From assembly GCA_902597385.1 (NCBI GenBank), contig CACJXQ010000006.1, positions 1 to 64,000 on the forward strand: 64,000 nucleotides of DNA, given 5' to 3'. The DNA is from an uncultured Pseudomonadota bacterium. GTDB taxonomy: Bacteria > Pseudomonadota > Gammaproteobacteria > Ga0077536. Each line of letters begins with the position of its first letter. The first letter of the stretch is position 1. The notes beneath the pieces are model-generated. The model saw only the letters and a program-made list of their open reading frames with translations, ran no database searches and was not told the DNA's origin. Shown here one piece after another: positions 1 to 9,783 of this stretch. Both the position numbers and the translations under genes were made by a program.

Positions 1-299
1 ATTCGTATTTCGATTTCTTCGGCAGAGAAAATGTTGGACTTACCTCCAGCATCGTGAACTGTAAGATTCTTAAGACGGAGGCTCGGGCTCCAGCCCACCC
101 ATCCGCCTGAAATTTGATCAAAGTTAGTAGGAGAATTAAAAAGTAGTTCTAGCTGCGTGGTGAAATTCTCTTTATCCTCCAGCCAAAGAGGTAGCGCTAC
201 CCTGGCGATTATTAGGCAAGCCAAAAGTAGGGCAAAGAAGCTGCCATACCAAAAAGTTACAGATTTGATTACGTCTGAGAATGGTTTTCTTATATGCAT
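1..299 (-). CDS. YhdP/AsmA-like large membrane-anchored protein, N-terminal part (gene continues beyond window start)
   Basis: Reverse-strand open frame from ATG at 299 runs off the window start: MHIRKPFSDVIKSVTFWYGSFFALLLACLIIARVALPLWLEDKENFTTQLELLFNSPTNFDQISGGWVGWSPSLRLKNLTVHDAGG. N-terminal TM helix followed by a YhdP-like start region. Confidence 0.7.
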   Translation of the reverse strand, partial: MHIRKPFSDVIKSVTFWYGSFFALLLACLIIARVALPLWLEDKENFTTQLELLFNSPTNFDQISGGWVGWSPSLRLKNLTVHDAGGKSNIFSAEEIEIR

Positions 300-673
300 C
301 GTAAACATATCATAACTCTTTTTAATCTTTCAAAAACCTATTGTTAAATAAAGGCGAGGTTGATTGGGTTTCATCTTGTTCTTCATCAGGCCTCAAACTG
401 CTCGTTGAGGGTTTTAACAATGATAGAACAGGCTGCAATCTCTACAAGTGGCTGGATCGATTCAAAGGGTTAAATAGACTTATCCTTAATTTCGACGGCG
501 AGCATTTTAAAGGAACCTTTTGTTCCTTGTTCGGCAAGATTAGGCGATGGTCTTAGAAGCGGACTTTTAAGGTGCAATTGAGGTATTGTTGGCGGTGAAA
601 AACTGGTTAATTTCTGTAAGAAAAGGTATATTTAGAGGCAACAATCCTTATTAGTTATCTAGCTTATGTTTAT

Positions 674-1861
674 TTGTTAATTGTGAAGGAAGCATTTTCT
701 CGCATATCACGGTTGCCACCCTATGTGTTCAACCAAGTTAACGATCTAAAGTTGCAAGCTCGACGCTCTGGGGAGGACATTGTTGATTTTGGGATGGGGA
801 ACCCAGATCAACCTCCACCCAGGCATGTAATTGAAAAACTAGTGGAAGTTGCGGAGCGAGAAGACGTACATAGATATTCTGTGTCAAAGGGAATTCCGAG
901 GCTGAGAAAAGCGATTTGTCATTGGTATAAAAATAGATATGCGGTAGATCTGGATCCAGACAGCGAGGCTATCGTAACAATCGGTAGCAAGGAAGGACTT
1001 GCTCATCTGGCTATGGCTACCGTGGACAAGGGCGACGCTGTCTTGGTGCCAAATCCAGCATATCCGATTCACCCATATGGTTTCGTTATTGCTGGGGCAG
1101 ATATTCGACATGTGCCAATCGGAGACGATATCGATTTTTTTGCCGAATTACAGAATGCGATTAAAAATACCTGGCCTCGTCCTAAAATGTTGCTGCTTAA
1201 TTTTCCTAGCAACCCTACCACTCAGTGTGTTGACCTAGAATTTTTTAAAAAAGTTGTAGAAATAGCAAGAGAAAATGGAATTTACGTAGTTCACGATTTG
1301 GCCTATGCCGATCTTGTTTATGACGGTTATGAAGCGCCATCCATATTGCAGGTGCCAGGTAGTAGAGATGTTGCGGTTGAGTTTTTTTCGCTATCTAAAA
1401 GTTATAATATGCCAGGCTGGAGGGTGGGTTTTATGGTTGGAAACCAAGAATTGGTTGGCGCCCTCGGTCGTTTGAAATCCTATTTAGATTACGGGACATT
1501 TACGCCAATCCAGGTGGCGGCTATCGCTGCGTTAGAAGGCTCCCAGGAATGTGTTCATGACATTTGTCGAATGTACCAAATGAGAAGAGATGTACTTTGC
1601 GATGGTATGGAAGCCTCTGGTTGGAGGGTAGACAGACCCTTAGGAACCATGTTTGTTTGGGCTAGAATACCGGATGAATTTGCTAAGCTTGGGTCACTTG
1701 ATTTTTCTAAGCTTCTATTGAAAAAGGCTAGGGTGGCGACCTCACCGGGTATTGGTTTCGGTGAATATGGTGATTCCCATGTTCGCTTTGCTTTAATTGA
1801 AAATTTGCACAGGACCAGGCAGGCGGTTAGGGGAATAAAAGAAATGATGCGGGATTTATAG
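674..1861 (+). CDS. alaC: Alanine-synthesizing class I/II aminotransferase (AlaC/YfdZ type)
   Basis: 395 aa; [41 protein letters not shown] motif; lies directly upstream of hom-thrC. Confidence 0.9.
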   Translation: MLIVKEAFSRISRLPPYVFNQVNDLKLQARRSGEDIVDFGMGNPDQPPPRHVIEKLVEVAEREDVHRYSVSKGIPRLRKAICHWYKNRYAVDLDPDSEAIVTIGSKEGLAHLAMATVDKGDAVLVPNPAYPIHPYGFVIAGADIRHVPIGDDIDFFAELQNAIKNTWPRPKMLLLNFPSNPTTQCVDLEFFKKVVEIARENGIYVVHDLAYADLVYDGYEAPSILQVPGSRDVAVEFFSLSKSYNMPGWRVGFMVGNQELVGALGRLKSYLDYGTFTPIQVAAIAALEGSQECVHDICRMYQMRRDVLCDGMEASGWRVDRPLGTMFVWARIPDEFAKLGSLDFSKLLLKKARVATSPGIGFGEYGDSHVRFALIENLHRTRQAVRGIKEMMRDL

Positions 1862-1862
1862 T

Positions 1863-3188
1863 TTGGTATCGATAAATATGAGTAAGTCTAAAGATATATT
1901 GAATGTTGGAGTTTTAGGGCTAGGAACCGTTGGTGGTGGGGTGGTATCTGCTTTACAAAGTTCTCCTGAATTGTTTGAGTCAAGATCAGGAAAACATATT
2001 AAGGTTGTAGCGGCCTGTGTGAGAAATCCGAATAAAAATAGATCTGCAATAGCGATGAATTTTCCTATTACCTCTAACCCTTTTGATATTGTAGAGGATC
2101 CGAAAATAGATTTAGTTTTGGAGTTGATCGGGGGTGTGGAACCGGCGAGGAGACTGGTTTTGACAGCTTTAAATAATGGTAAAAATGTGGTTACTGCAAA
2201 CAAGGCTCTCTTGGCAGTACATGGCGAGGAGATCTTTAGACTGGCCGCAGAAAAGAATTGTTTTGTTGGTTATGAAGCCGCTGTAGCTGGGGGCATTCCT
2301 ATAATAAAAGTGATCAGGGAAGGGCTTGTCGCAAATAAAATTACAAAGCTTCATGGCATCATAAACGGCACTTGTAATTATATACTCACTGGAATGGAGA
2401 AGCATCAAAGTGCTTTCGACGATATTCTGATTGAGGCGCAACAAAAAGGTTTTGCTGAAGAAGACCCAAGCTTTGATATTGGAGGTATAGATGCAGCACA
2501 TAAGTTGACTATTCTCGCGTCTTTACTCTTTAAGATTCCATTAGAACTCGATAAAATTTCTGTCGTAGGCATTGCGGATGTTGAACTGGAAGATATAAAT
2601 TACGCGAAGAAACTTGGATACAAGATAAAACATCTAGCCGTTGCCGAGAAATCCGAAAACGGAGTTGAACTTAGGGTTGGTCCTGCTTTGGTCCCCGAGA
2701 CTGACATGCTTAGTAAAGTAGATGAAGAAATGAATGCGATTAGATTAGAAGGCAATCTACTAGGTCCTTTACTAATGTCAGGAGCGGGAGCGGGAGCGGG
2801 CCCAACTGCCTCGTCAGTGTTATCTGATATAGTTGATTCAATTAGGAACTCGAAACTAGAATGGGCTTCAGTTATCACAAATAACAGTGATAATGAACCT
2901 TCGAGTGATTTAGTTATAACAGCAGAGCAGACAATCGCTAGTGCTTTTTATTATAGATTAGTCGCTAGTAACGAGCCGGGAATGCTCGCCTCCATTACCA
3001 ATATTCTGGCTGCTAACAACATAAGTATTGAAGCAGTAATACAAGATGAGGAGGGCAAAAAGGCGGACAGGGTGCCCATTTTGATAGTTACTGAGAAAAT
3101 AAAGCAGCGTCAAGCAGATGCGACTCGCCTAGCACTATCCGAGATGCCGGGTATTTTTAGCCCCGTCAAGCAGTTTAGAGTTAAATAG
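1863..3188 (+). CDS. hom: Homoserine dehydrogenase with C-terminal ACT domain
   Basis: GVLGLGTVGGGVV Rossmann motif, NGTCNYILTGM, C-terminal ACT-like region; the start may be the ATG at 1878. Confidence 0.95.
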   Translation: MVSINMSKSKDILNVGVLGLGTVGGGVVSALQSSPELFESRSGKHIKVVAACVRNPNKNRSAIAMNFPITSNPFDIVEDPKIDLVLELIGGVEPARRLVLTALNNGKNVVTANKALLAVHGEEIFRLAAEKNCFVGYEAAVAGGIPIIKVIREGLVANKITKLHGIINGTCNYILTGMEKHQSAFDDILIEAQQKGFAEEDPSFDIGGIDAAHKLTILASLLFKIPLELDKISVVGIADVELEDINYAKKLGYKIKHLAVAEKSENGVELRVGPALVPETDMLSKVDEEMNAIRLEGNLLGPLLMSGAGAGAGPTASSVLSDIVDSIRNSKLEWASVITNNSDNEPSSDLVITAEQTIASAFYYRLVASNEPGMLASITNILAANNISIEAVIQDEEGKKADRVPILIVTEKIKQRQADATRLALSEMPGIFSPVKQFRVK

Positions 3189-3189
3189 G

Positions 3190-4305
3190 ATGACTAAAAT
3201 GCTAAATGGTGGGTTAATTAAAAAGTATAGCGATCGTTTACCATTGGATTCAGATGGAGAAGTAGTAACCCTTCACGAGGGTGCGACTCCTTTATTGCAC
3301 CTTAAAAACTTGGAAATTTGCAACTCTAAAGGGGTCAGGTTATTCGCGAAGTTTGAGGGGCTTAATCCCACTGGATCCTTCAAGGATCGAGGAATGACTG
3401 TGGCAATAACTCAAGCTCTTCGTGAAGGGTACAAGGCGGTTATTTGTGCATCGACTGGGAACACCTCAGCTTCCGCAGCTGCCTATGCGGCAAGAGCTGG
3501 TTTGCCCTGCTTCGTTATTATTCCATCGGGTAAAATCGCGTTGGGCAAACTAGCGCAGGCCGTCGCGCACGGGGCAGTTGTGTTACAAATCGAAGGAAAC
3601 TTTGATGCCGGCATGGAAATTGTAAAAGAAATGGCTCAAACACAAGGTTTGGCTGTTGTTAATTCAGTGAATCCATATCGTTTACAAGGCCAAAAAACAG
3701 CGGCGTTTGAAATAATAGATGAGCTTGGTGAAGTCCCCGATTATCATTGTATACCTGTAGGAAACGCAGGCAATATTAGTGCTTATTGGATGGGGTTTTG
3801 TGAGTATAGTGGATACAAACTTCCGGTACACGATATCTATCACTATCAACGAACTACCATTGCCAAAAAGCGGCCAATAATGCTCGGCTATCAAGCTGCA
3901 GGGGCAGCTCCACTAGTGAATAAAGAAATAGTTGATAATCCTGAGACCATAGCTACTGCCATTCGGATTGGTAACCCACAATCCTTGAGTTTAGCAAAAA
4001 AGGCCAGCGAAGATTCGGAGGGTTGGTTTGAAAGTCTAGACGATGAAGAGATTATAAAGAATCAAAAATTACTAGCCCAACATGAGGGGATTTTTTGTGA
4101 GCCGGCGTCAGCGATATCAGTAGGGGGGGCTTTGAAAGATATAGAGAGGGGAAAAATTAAAGAAGGTAGTGTGGTTACTTGTACCCTTACAGGTCATGGA
4201 CTGAAAGATCCTGATATAGTGATCGACAAATTCAACATGAATGTAGTGGAAGTTCCAGCGAATCGCAAGGCGGTTGCGGAGATTATTGGACGTTATATCT
4301 CTTGA
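3190..4305 (+). CDS. thrC: Threonine synthase
   Basis: GLNPTGSFKDRGMT PLP-lysine motif, STGNTSASAAAYAARAG; directly follows hom. Confidence 0.95.
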   Translation: MTKMLNGGLIKKYSDRLPLDSDGEVVTLHEGATPLLHLKNLEICNSKGVRLFAKFEGLNPTGSFKDRGMTVAITQALREGYKAVICASTGNTSASAAAYAARAGLPCFVIIPSGKIALGKLAQAVAHGAVVLQIEGNFDAGMEIVKEMAQTQGLAVVNSVNPYRLQGQKTAAFEIIDELGEVPDYHCIPVGNAGNISAYWMGFCEYSGYKLPVHDIYHYQRTTIAKKRPIMLGYQAAGAAPLVNKEIVDNPETIATAIRIGNPQSLSLAKKASEDSEGWFESLDDEEIIKNQKLLAQHEGIFCEPASAISVGGALKDIERGKIKEGSVVTCTLTGHGLKDPDIVIDKFNMNVVEVPANRKAVAEIIGRYIS

Positions 4306-4356
4306 GTTTTAATGGAAGGCAGCCTGATAGCGAACTGAAATCGGAGCCTTAGAGCT

Positions 4357-5385
4357 TTGAGTAGAGAGCTTGTCATCCTTTTTCCTGATTTTTTTTCCTT
4401 TGCAAGTGAAGGAAAGAGAAGCGGTTCAAATTTCTCTCGCAGTTGTGAGAGTGTTTTCACAAGTTTCTTTTCCTATTCGGGCCAATATGAAGGCTATGAA
4501 AAAGAATTACTCGATGTTTTTGGTTTAAAGGCGGAACGGAGTAGCGTTCAAAGTTCCTTAATCAATATTTTGGCCACAAATGATCTAGAAGATAATGACG
4601 AGAACGTTATTCTAAGAGCAGATCCAGTGTATTTAAAAGCTGACCAAAATAGGGTTTTTCTTTTTGATGGCCAAGCTTTGGCGATCGATAATGGCGAAGC
4701 GGAAGAAATATTGGGTGAATTAAATGATCTTTACTCTGATGAGTTATTCTATTTTACTGTGGGAAAAAAACCGTGGCGATGGTACCTGAGGGGAAGTGGG
4801 TATAATCCGCCAGAAGGAGATTCTCCCCTTACGTTAAGAGGTTCTCCGCTAGAAGTAGCGGAAAACGAACGTCAAAATATGGGAGAGCTAAAAACTCTCC
4901 TAACCGAAGTTCAGATGATCTTGCATGCTTCTAGTATCAATGAAGTCCGAACGGGTAGAAACGTCCTTCCGATAAACAGTTTGTGGTTCTGGGGGTACGA
5001 GAGGTCACCAAAAAATTATTCTTACAAAACTCGGAAATCCACTTTAATAACTAATTGCGATTTGGCTCAAAATATTGCGACTGATGCTAGAATGAATTGG
5101 ATTGACCTAGAGGTGTTTAATGAGAGTAAATTTGAAGACGTTAAAGCTGATGGTCTGATAATAATTGATCCTACTGAATTTGAATCACTAAGGAGTTTCT
5201 TGGAGAAAATATTGATAAATCTCTTTGCCCAAATAAGAACCGGTACTTTGCGTAGAGTGCGTCTAATTACGAGGCTTGGGCATTTTAGGGTCACGCCCCT
5301 TTCAAGATTAAAGTTTTGGAAGCGAAGGGTAGCATTTTTAGAGGCGACGAATAGGCAATCCGAACTGGGAGATCAGCTATTTTGA
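4357..5385 (+). CDS. rpfE: RpfE-like / phosphoglycerate-mutase-like conserved protein of unknown function
   Basis: 342 aa, TTG start; INSLWFWGYE motif; located immediately before recJ with prfB-lysS following, as in Xanthomonas rpf neighbourhoods. Confidence 0.6.
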   Translation: MSRELVILFPDFFSFASEGKRSGSNFSRSCESVFTSFFSYSGQYEGYEKELLDVFGLKAERSSVQSSLINILATNDLEDNDENVILRADPVYLKADQNRVFLFDGQALAIDNGEAEEILGELNDLYSDELFYFTVGKKPWRWYLRGSGYNPPEGDSPLTLRGSPLEVAENERQNMGELKTLLTEVQMILHASSINEVRTGRNVLPINSLWFWGYERSPKNYSYKTRKSTLITNCDLAQNIATDARMNWIDLEVFNESKFEDVKADGLIIIDPTEFESLRSFLEKILINLFAQIRTGTLRRVRLITRLGHFRVTPLSRLKFWKRRVAFLEATNRQSELGDQLF

Positions 5386-7124
5386 AAGCTCAAAAACAGG
5401 TCGTCAGAAGGGCCTGTCCCTCCGGGAATAACCTTCCGTCTACTCTGAAAGATGTCACCTGTCGAGTTCTCGCTGGTAGGGGGATACTTAATATAGATCA
5501 GTTAGACTTATCTCTATCCAAATTGTTTACCAATGATAAATTTTCAGGTATCTACAAGGCTGCAGATATCATAATTGAGGTAGCTGAATCGAAAGGGAAA
5601 ATATTGATTGTTGGAGATTATGATGCGGATGGCGCAACCAGTACGGCTTTAGGTTTACTGGCCTTCTCTTCAATGGGAATAGAGCATATAGATCACTTGA
5701 TTCCTAACAGATTCGATCTGGGTTATGGCCTAAGTCCCGAGCTAGTTGAAGTTGCGAATGAATTACATCAGCCAGAGTTGATTTTGACCGTCGACAACGG
5801 CATAAGTAGTGTAAATGCCGTGGAACGCGCTAAAGAAATTGGTATCAAGGTTGTAATTACAGACCATCATCTGCCGGGTAATATATTGCCTGCAGCAGAC
5901 GCTTTGGTGAACCCCTGTCTAGAGGACAATGCTTTTGAGTCTAACAATCTCGCAGGCGTTGGGGTCGTTTTCTACTTGCTAGGTGCGATTAGAGAAAGAC
6001 TCAAAAACAAAGGCTGGTTTACAAAAAAAGCAATAGAAGTGCCGAAGCTGGTTTCTTTTATTGATCTTGTGGCGCTAGGTACCGTGGCAGATTTAGTATC
6101 TTTAGATCAGAACAATCGTAGGATGGTTCAAGCAGGCTTGAGGTTAATCAGAAGCGGAAAAGGTAACCTAGGTATTCTTGCTTTGTTATCTCAAGCTGGT
6201 AGGAATCTAGCAACTCTAACTGCGGAAGATTTGGCCTACTCCGTGGCCCCTCAATTAAACGCTGCCGGCCGAATGAGTAATATGTCCCTGGGAATAGAAT
6301 GTCTTTTAGCGACGGATGAAGCTGTTAGCGTGAGTAGAGCGCAAAAATTGTTTGAGTTAAATAACCAACGAAAATTAGTTGAGCGAAATATGCAAGATGA
6401 AGCAATCCAAATAGTTGGGGAAATAGTTAAAGGCCAGAAGCAGCAGGTGTTACCCGATGGGTTCTGTCTGTATAAAGAGGATTGGCATGAAGGTGTGGTT
6501 GGAATCGTAGCTTCACGAGTCAAGGAGATATTTCATCGTCCAACTGTTGTTTTTGCTAAGGGCAAAAATGGGGTTTTGAAAGGTTCTGCTCGGTCAATAA
6601 ACGGCATACACATAAGGGACGTATTGGCCGAAATTGCGAATGTAAAACCAACTTTAATATTGCGTTTTGGGGGGCATGCTATGGCTGCAGGACTCAGCTT
6701 GTCATCTACAAAAATCACAGAATTCAGTGAGCTGTTTTCGTCTATTCTATCCAAACAAATGAATGAATCTCTCTTACAAGAGATCATCACAACCGATGGA
6801 AGCTTGGATGCAACGGATTTCGATTTGGAGTTGGCACAAGAACTATCTGAGGTAAGTCCTTGGGGACAAGGTTTTCCCGCTCCAACTTTCGACGGTGTTT
6901 TTGATATAATTAGAAGTAGGGTAGTGGGCATAAGGCACGTTAGTCTCGTATTAGGGGTGCCGAATTCGGCTCAACAGGTCTCTGCAATAGCCTTCAATGC
7001 ATTAGAAGAATCTTGGTGGGTTGAAAAATCCAAGGTGAAACTTGTCTTCAGGCTAACAGTGAATAATTACCGCGAGAGAGAGTCTCTCCAACTTAATATT
7101 TTGCATGGCACCTTGGTTAACTGA
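5382..7124 (+). CDS. recJ: Single-stranded-DNA-specific exonuclease RecJ
   Basis: GDYDADGATSTAL, VITDHHLPG, RFGGHAMAAGLSL DHH/DHHA1 motifs; overlaps the upstream ORF by 4 nt. Confidence 0.95.
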   Translation: MKAQKQVVRRACPSGNNLPSTLKDVTCRVLAGRGILNIDQLDLSLSKLFTNDKFSGIYKAADIIIEVAESKGKILIVGDYDADGATSTALGLLAFSSMGIEHIDHLIPNRFDLGYGLSPELVEVANELHQPELILTVDNGISSVNAVERAKEIGIKVVITDHHLPGNILPAADALVNPCLEDNAFESNNLAGVGVVFYLLGAIRERLKNKGWFTKKAIEVPKLVSFIDLVALGTVADLVSLDQNNRRMVQAGLRLIRSGKGNLGILALLSQAGRNLATLTAEDLAYSVAPQLNAAGRMSNMSLGIECLLATDEAVSVSRAQKLFELNNQRKLVERNMQDEAIQIVGEIVKGQKQQVLPDGFCLYKEDWHEGVVGIVASRVKEIFHRPTVVFAKGKNGVLKGSARSINGIHIRDVLAEIANVKPTLILRFGGHAMAAGLSLSSTKITEFSELFSSILSKQMNESLLQEIITTDGSLDATDFDLELAQELSEVSPWGQGFPAPTFDGVFDIIRSRVVGIRHVSLVLGVPNSAQQVSAIAFNALEESWWVEKSKVKLVFRLTVNNYRERESLQLNILHGTLVN

Positions 7125-7167
7125 AATAATAAATGCGAAATCTGTATCTGTAAGTGGAATACAAGCA

Positions 7168-8263
7168 ATGGAAAAAAATTTATTACAAACCGAAATTAAT
7201 GATTTAGAAAAGCGTTGCACCGCTTTGAGGGGGTATCTTTGACTATTCTGCAAAAGTTCAGAGAATCGAAGCAATTGAAGAAAAACTCAGTGAGCCAGAA
7301 ATTTGGAAAAACAACTCCCTTATGGAGCAACTAAGCAAAGAGAAGTCGTCCTTAGAAAAGGTTACCCAACCTCTTGATGGGTTGGTAGTTAAGTTGAAAG
7401 ACACGGGAGAGCTTTTTTCTCTCGCTTTGCTAGAAAAGGATTTGGACACGCTAGAGGTTATTGAGTGTGATCTTACAGAGATAAAGAGGACAGTCGAACA
7501 GTTAGAATTTCGGAGAATGTTTTCGCAAGAGGCAGATGAGTGTGGGGCTTTTCTGGATATTCAAGCAGGATCAGGTGGTACTGAAGCTCAAGATTGGGCG
7601 GAAATGCTCCTGAGAATGTACCTGAAATGGGCGGAATCCAAAGGTTTTTCTTCTGAGGTGTTGGAGATCTCGGCAGGCGAGGTTGCTGGTATAAAAAGTG
7701 CCACAATAAGGTTGCAGGGAGAGCACGCGTTCGGCTGGGCTCGAACAGAAACAGGTGTACATAGGTTGGTAAGAAAATCCCCCTTTGATTCAGGTAGTCG
7801 AAGACACACTTCGTTTGCTTCCGTCTTTGTTTCTCCAGAGATTGATGATTCGATTGAGATAGAACTTAATCCCTCGGACATTAGGATCGATACTTACCGT
7901 GCCAGCGGAGCCGGGGGACAACATGTTAATAAAACTGATTCAGCTGTGCGATTAACTCATGGGCCAAGCGGAGTAGTAGTGCAGTGTCAAAATCAACGGT
8001 CGCAGCACAAGAATAAAGATCAGGCTATGAAACTGCTCAAGGGGCGGCTCTATGAGATAGAAATTTTGAAGCGTCGAGAAGCGATAAAGGAAGTAGAGGA
8101 AAATAAGTCCGATATAGGTTGGGGCTCTCAAATCAGATCCTATGTTTTGGATCAATCAAGGATAAAAGACTTAAGAACAGGCCGTGAAACTGGTAATGTT
8201 CAAGCTGTTTTGGACGGTTTCCTTGATCCCTTTATCGAGGAAAGTTTAAAAAAGGGTCTATAA
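7168..8263 (+). CDS. prfB: Peptide chain release factor 2, expressed by programmed +1 frameshift
   Basis: 25-codon first frame [24 protein letters not shown] then TGA (7240-7242); +1 frame continues [22 protein letters not shown]...; [13 protein letters not shown] motif. Confidence 0.97.
7228..7243 (+). promoter_or_regulatory. prfB programmed +1 frameshift site (SD-like AGGGGG, slippery CTT TGA C)
   Basis: AGGGGGTATCTTTGAC, the canonical RF2 autoregulatory recoding sequence. Confidence 0.97.
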
Positions 8264-8278
8264 GATTGAGGAAAATCA

Positions 8279-9778
8279 ATGAATGATCGACAAAGCGGAG
8301 CTACGGAATCGCAAATAATTACCCTGAGAAAGGAAAAGTTGAATGAGTTAAGGAAGAAAGGTCTTGCCTACGTTAACGATTTCAAAAGAAATATTTTAGC
8401 TTCTGTCCTTCTGGAGAGATTTGGCCAGTTGGATGGAGACGCGTTAGAGAATACCGAAGAGAAATTCAGTATTGCTGGTCGAATAATGACAAAGCGAGTA
8501 ATGGGGAAGGCGTCTTTTGCTCACTTGAAGGATATGTCGGGCCAGATTCAAATTTATGTTACTAGGGATAATCTCGGAGAAGAGGATTACGCAGAATTTA
8601 AAAAATGGGATTTGGGAGATATCGTTGGCGTAACAGGATCGGTATTTCGAACGAACAAAGGAGAACTTTCTATCAATGTTAAATCTACGGTTTTGCTGTC
8701 GAAATCCTTAAGACCGCTTCCTGAAAAGTGGCACGGATTAGCGGATACTGAGACCCGTTACAGGCAGAGATACCTGGATTTGATTATGAATCAGGATGCT
8801 TTTTCGGTCTTCAAGACCAGAAGCAAAGTGGTCGAACTTGTAAGAAAATTTCTTAAACTGGAGGGATATTTGGAAGTAGAAACACCGATGATGCATCCCA
8901 TCCCAGGAGGGGCGAACGCCAAGCCGTTCATCACCAAGCACAATAGCTTAGATATGGATTTATATTTACGGATCGCTCCGGAGCTTTATTTAAAAAGGCT
9001 AGTTGTGGGGGGATTCGAGAAGGTCTTTGAAATCAATCGATCTTTCAGAAATGAGGGACTCTCAACAAGGCACAACCCCGAATTTACTATGTTGGAGTTT
9101 TATGAGGCGTATGCAACATTTGAGGATTTGATGGTCTTGACGGAAGAATTGTTAAAAAATTTGGTTAACGAGGTGTTAGGCACAGATTATTTAATTTACC
9201 AGGAGAAAAAATACTCCTTTGCCGGTTCTTTCGAGAAGTTAACTATGGTAGAGGCTGTCAAGCGGTTTAATCCAACTTATCGCGAGAAAAATCTGCAAGA
9301 CATGCGAGTGCTCTCGGAGTTAGCGTCGCATATAAATTTGAAAATTGAGGATGGTTGGGGAGAGGGTAAAATTTTGGCCGAAATTTTCGAGAAAACCTGC
9401 GAGCCGAATCTAGAGGGCCCAGTATTCATCACGCACTATCCTTCAGAGGTTTCTCCGTTAGCTCGAAATAATGACCAAGATCCTTTTTTCTGTGATCGCT
9501 TCGAATTTTTCGTGGCGGGAAGAGAGATAGCAAACGGATTTTCTGAATTAAATGACCCAGAGGATCAAGCTCGACGTTTTAGCCTTCAACTGGAAGACAA
9601 GGCTAAAGGGGACGATGAGGCCATGCATTTTGATAGTGACTACATAAAAGCTCTAGAATACGGAATGCCTCCTACAGCTGGGGAAGGGATTGGTATTGAT
9701 CGTCTAACGATGCTACTAACCGATTCGCCCTCTATACGTGATGTCTTGCTCTTCCCTCAAATGAGGCCCAATCAATAG
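8279..9778 (+). CDS. lysS: Lysyl-tRNA synthetase (class II)
   Basis: 499 aa; RYRQRYLDLI, FRNEGLSTRHNPEFTMLEFYEAYA, GEGIGIDRLTML. Confidence 0.96.
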   Translation: MNDRQSGATESQIITLRKEKLNELRKKGLAYVNDFKRNILASVLLERFGQLDGDALENTEEKFSIAGRIMTKRVMGKASFAHLKDMSGQIQIYVTRDNLGEEDYAEFKKWDLGDIVGVTGSVFRTNKGELSINVKSTVLLSKSLRPLPEKWHGLADTETRYRQRYLDLIMNQDAFSVFKTRSKVVELVRKFLKLEGYLEVETPMMHPIPGGANAKPFITKHNSLDMDLYLRIAPELYLKRLVVGGFEKVFEINRSFRNEGLSTRHNPEFTMLEFYEAYATFEDLMVLTEELLKNLVNEVLGTDYLIYQEKKYSFAGSFEKLTMVEAVKRFNPTYREKNLQDMRVLSELASHINLKIEDGWGEGKILAEIFEKTCEPNLEGPVFITHYPSEVSPLARNNDQDPFFCDRFEFFVAGREIANGFSELNDPEDQARRFSLQLEDKAKGDDEAMHFDSDYIKALEYGMPPTAGEGIGIDRLTMLLTDSPSIRDVLLFPQMRPNQ

Positions 9779-9783
9779 CTACG

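Noticed and set aside
341-556. 71-aa ORF in the gap between the YhdP-like gene and alaC
   Set aside because: No recognisable motif, weak start context; likely chance ORF in a divergent regulatory gap.
7473-8155. Several antisense ORFs inside prfB, and similar ORFs inside aceE, aceF, gdhA, ppsA and tig
   Set aside because: Low-complexity or shadow translations of well-supported genes on the opposite strand; no independent motif.
4357-9778. A DSF quorum-sensing (rpf) cluster
   Set aside because: Only the rpfE-like gene and housekeeping neighbours are present; no RpfF, RpfC or RpfG homolog in the window.
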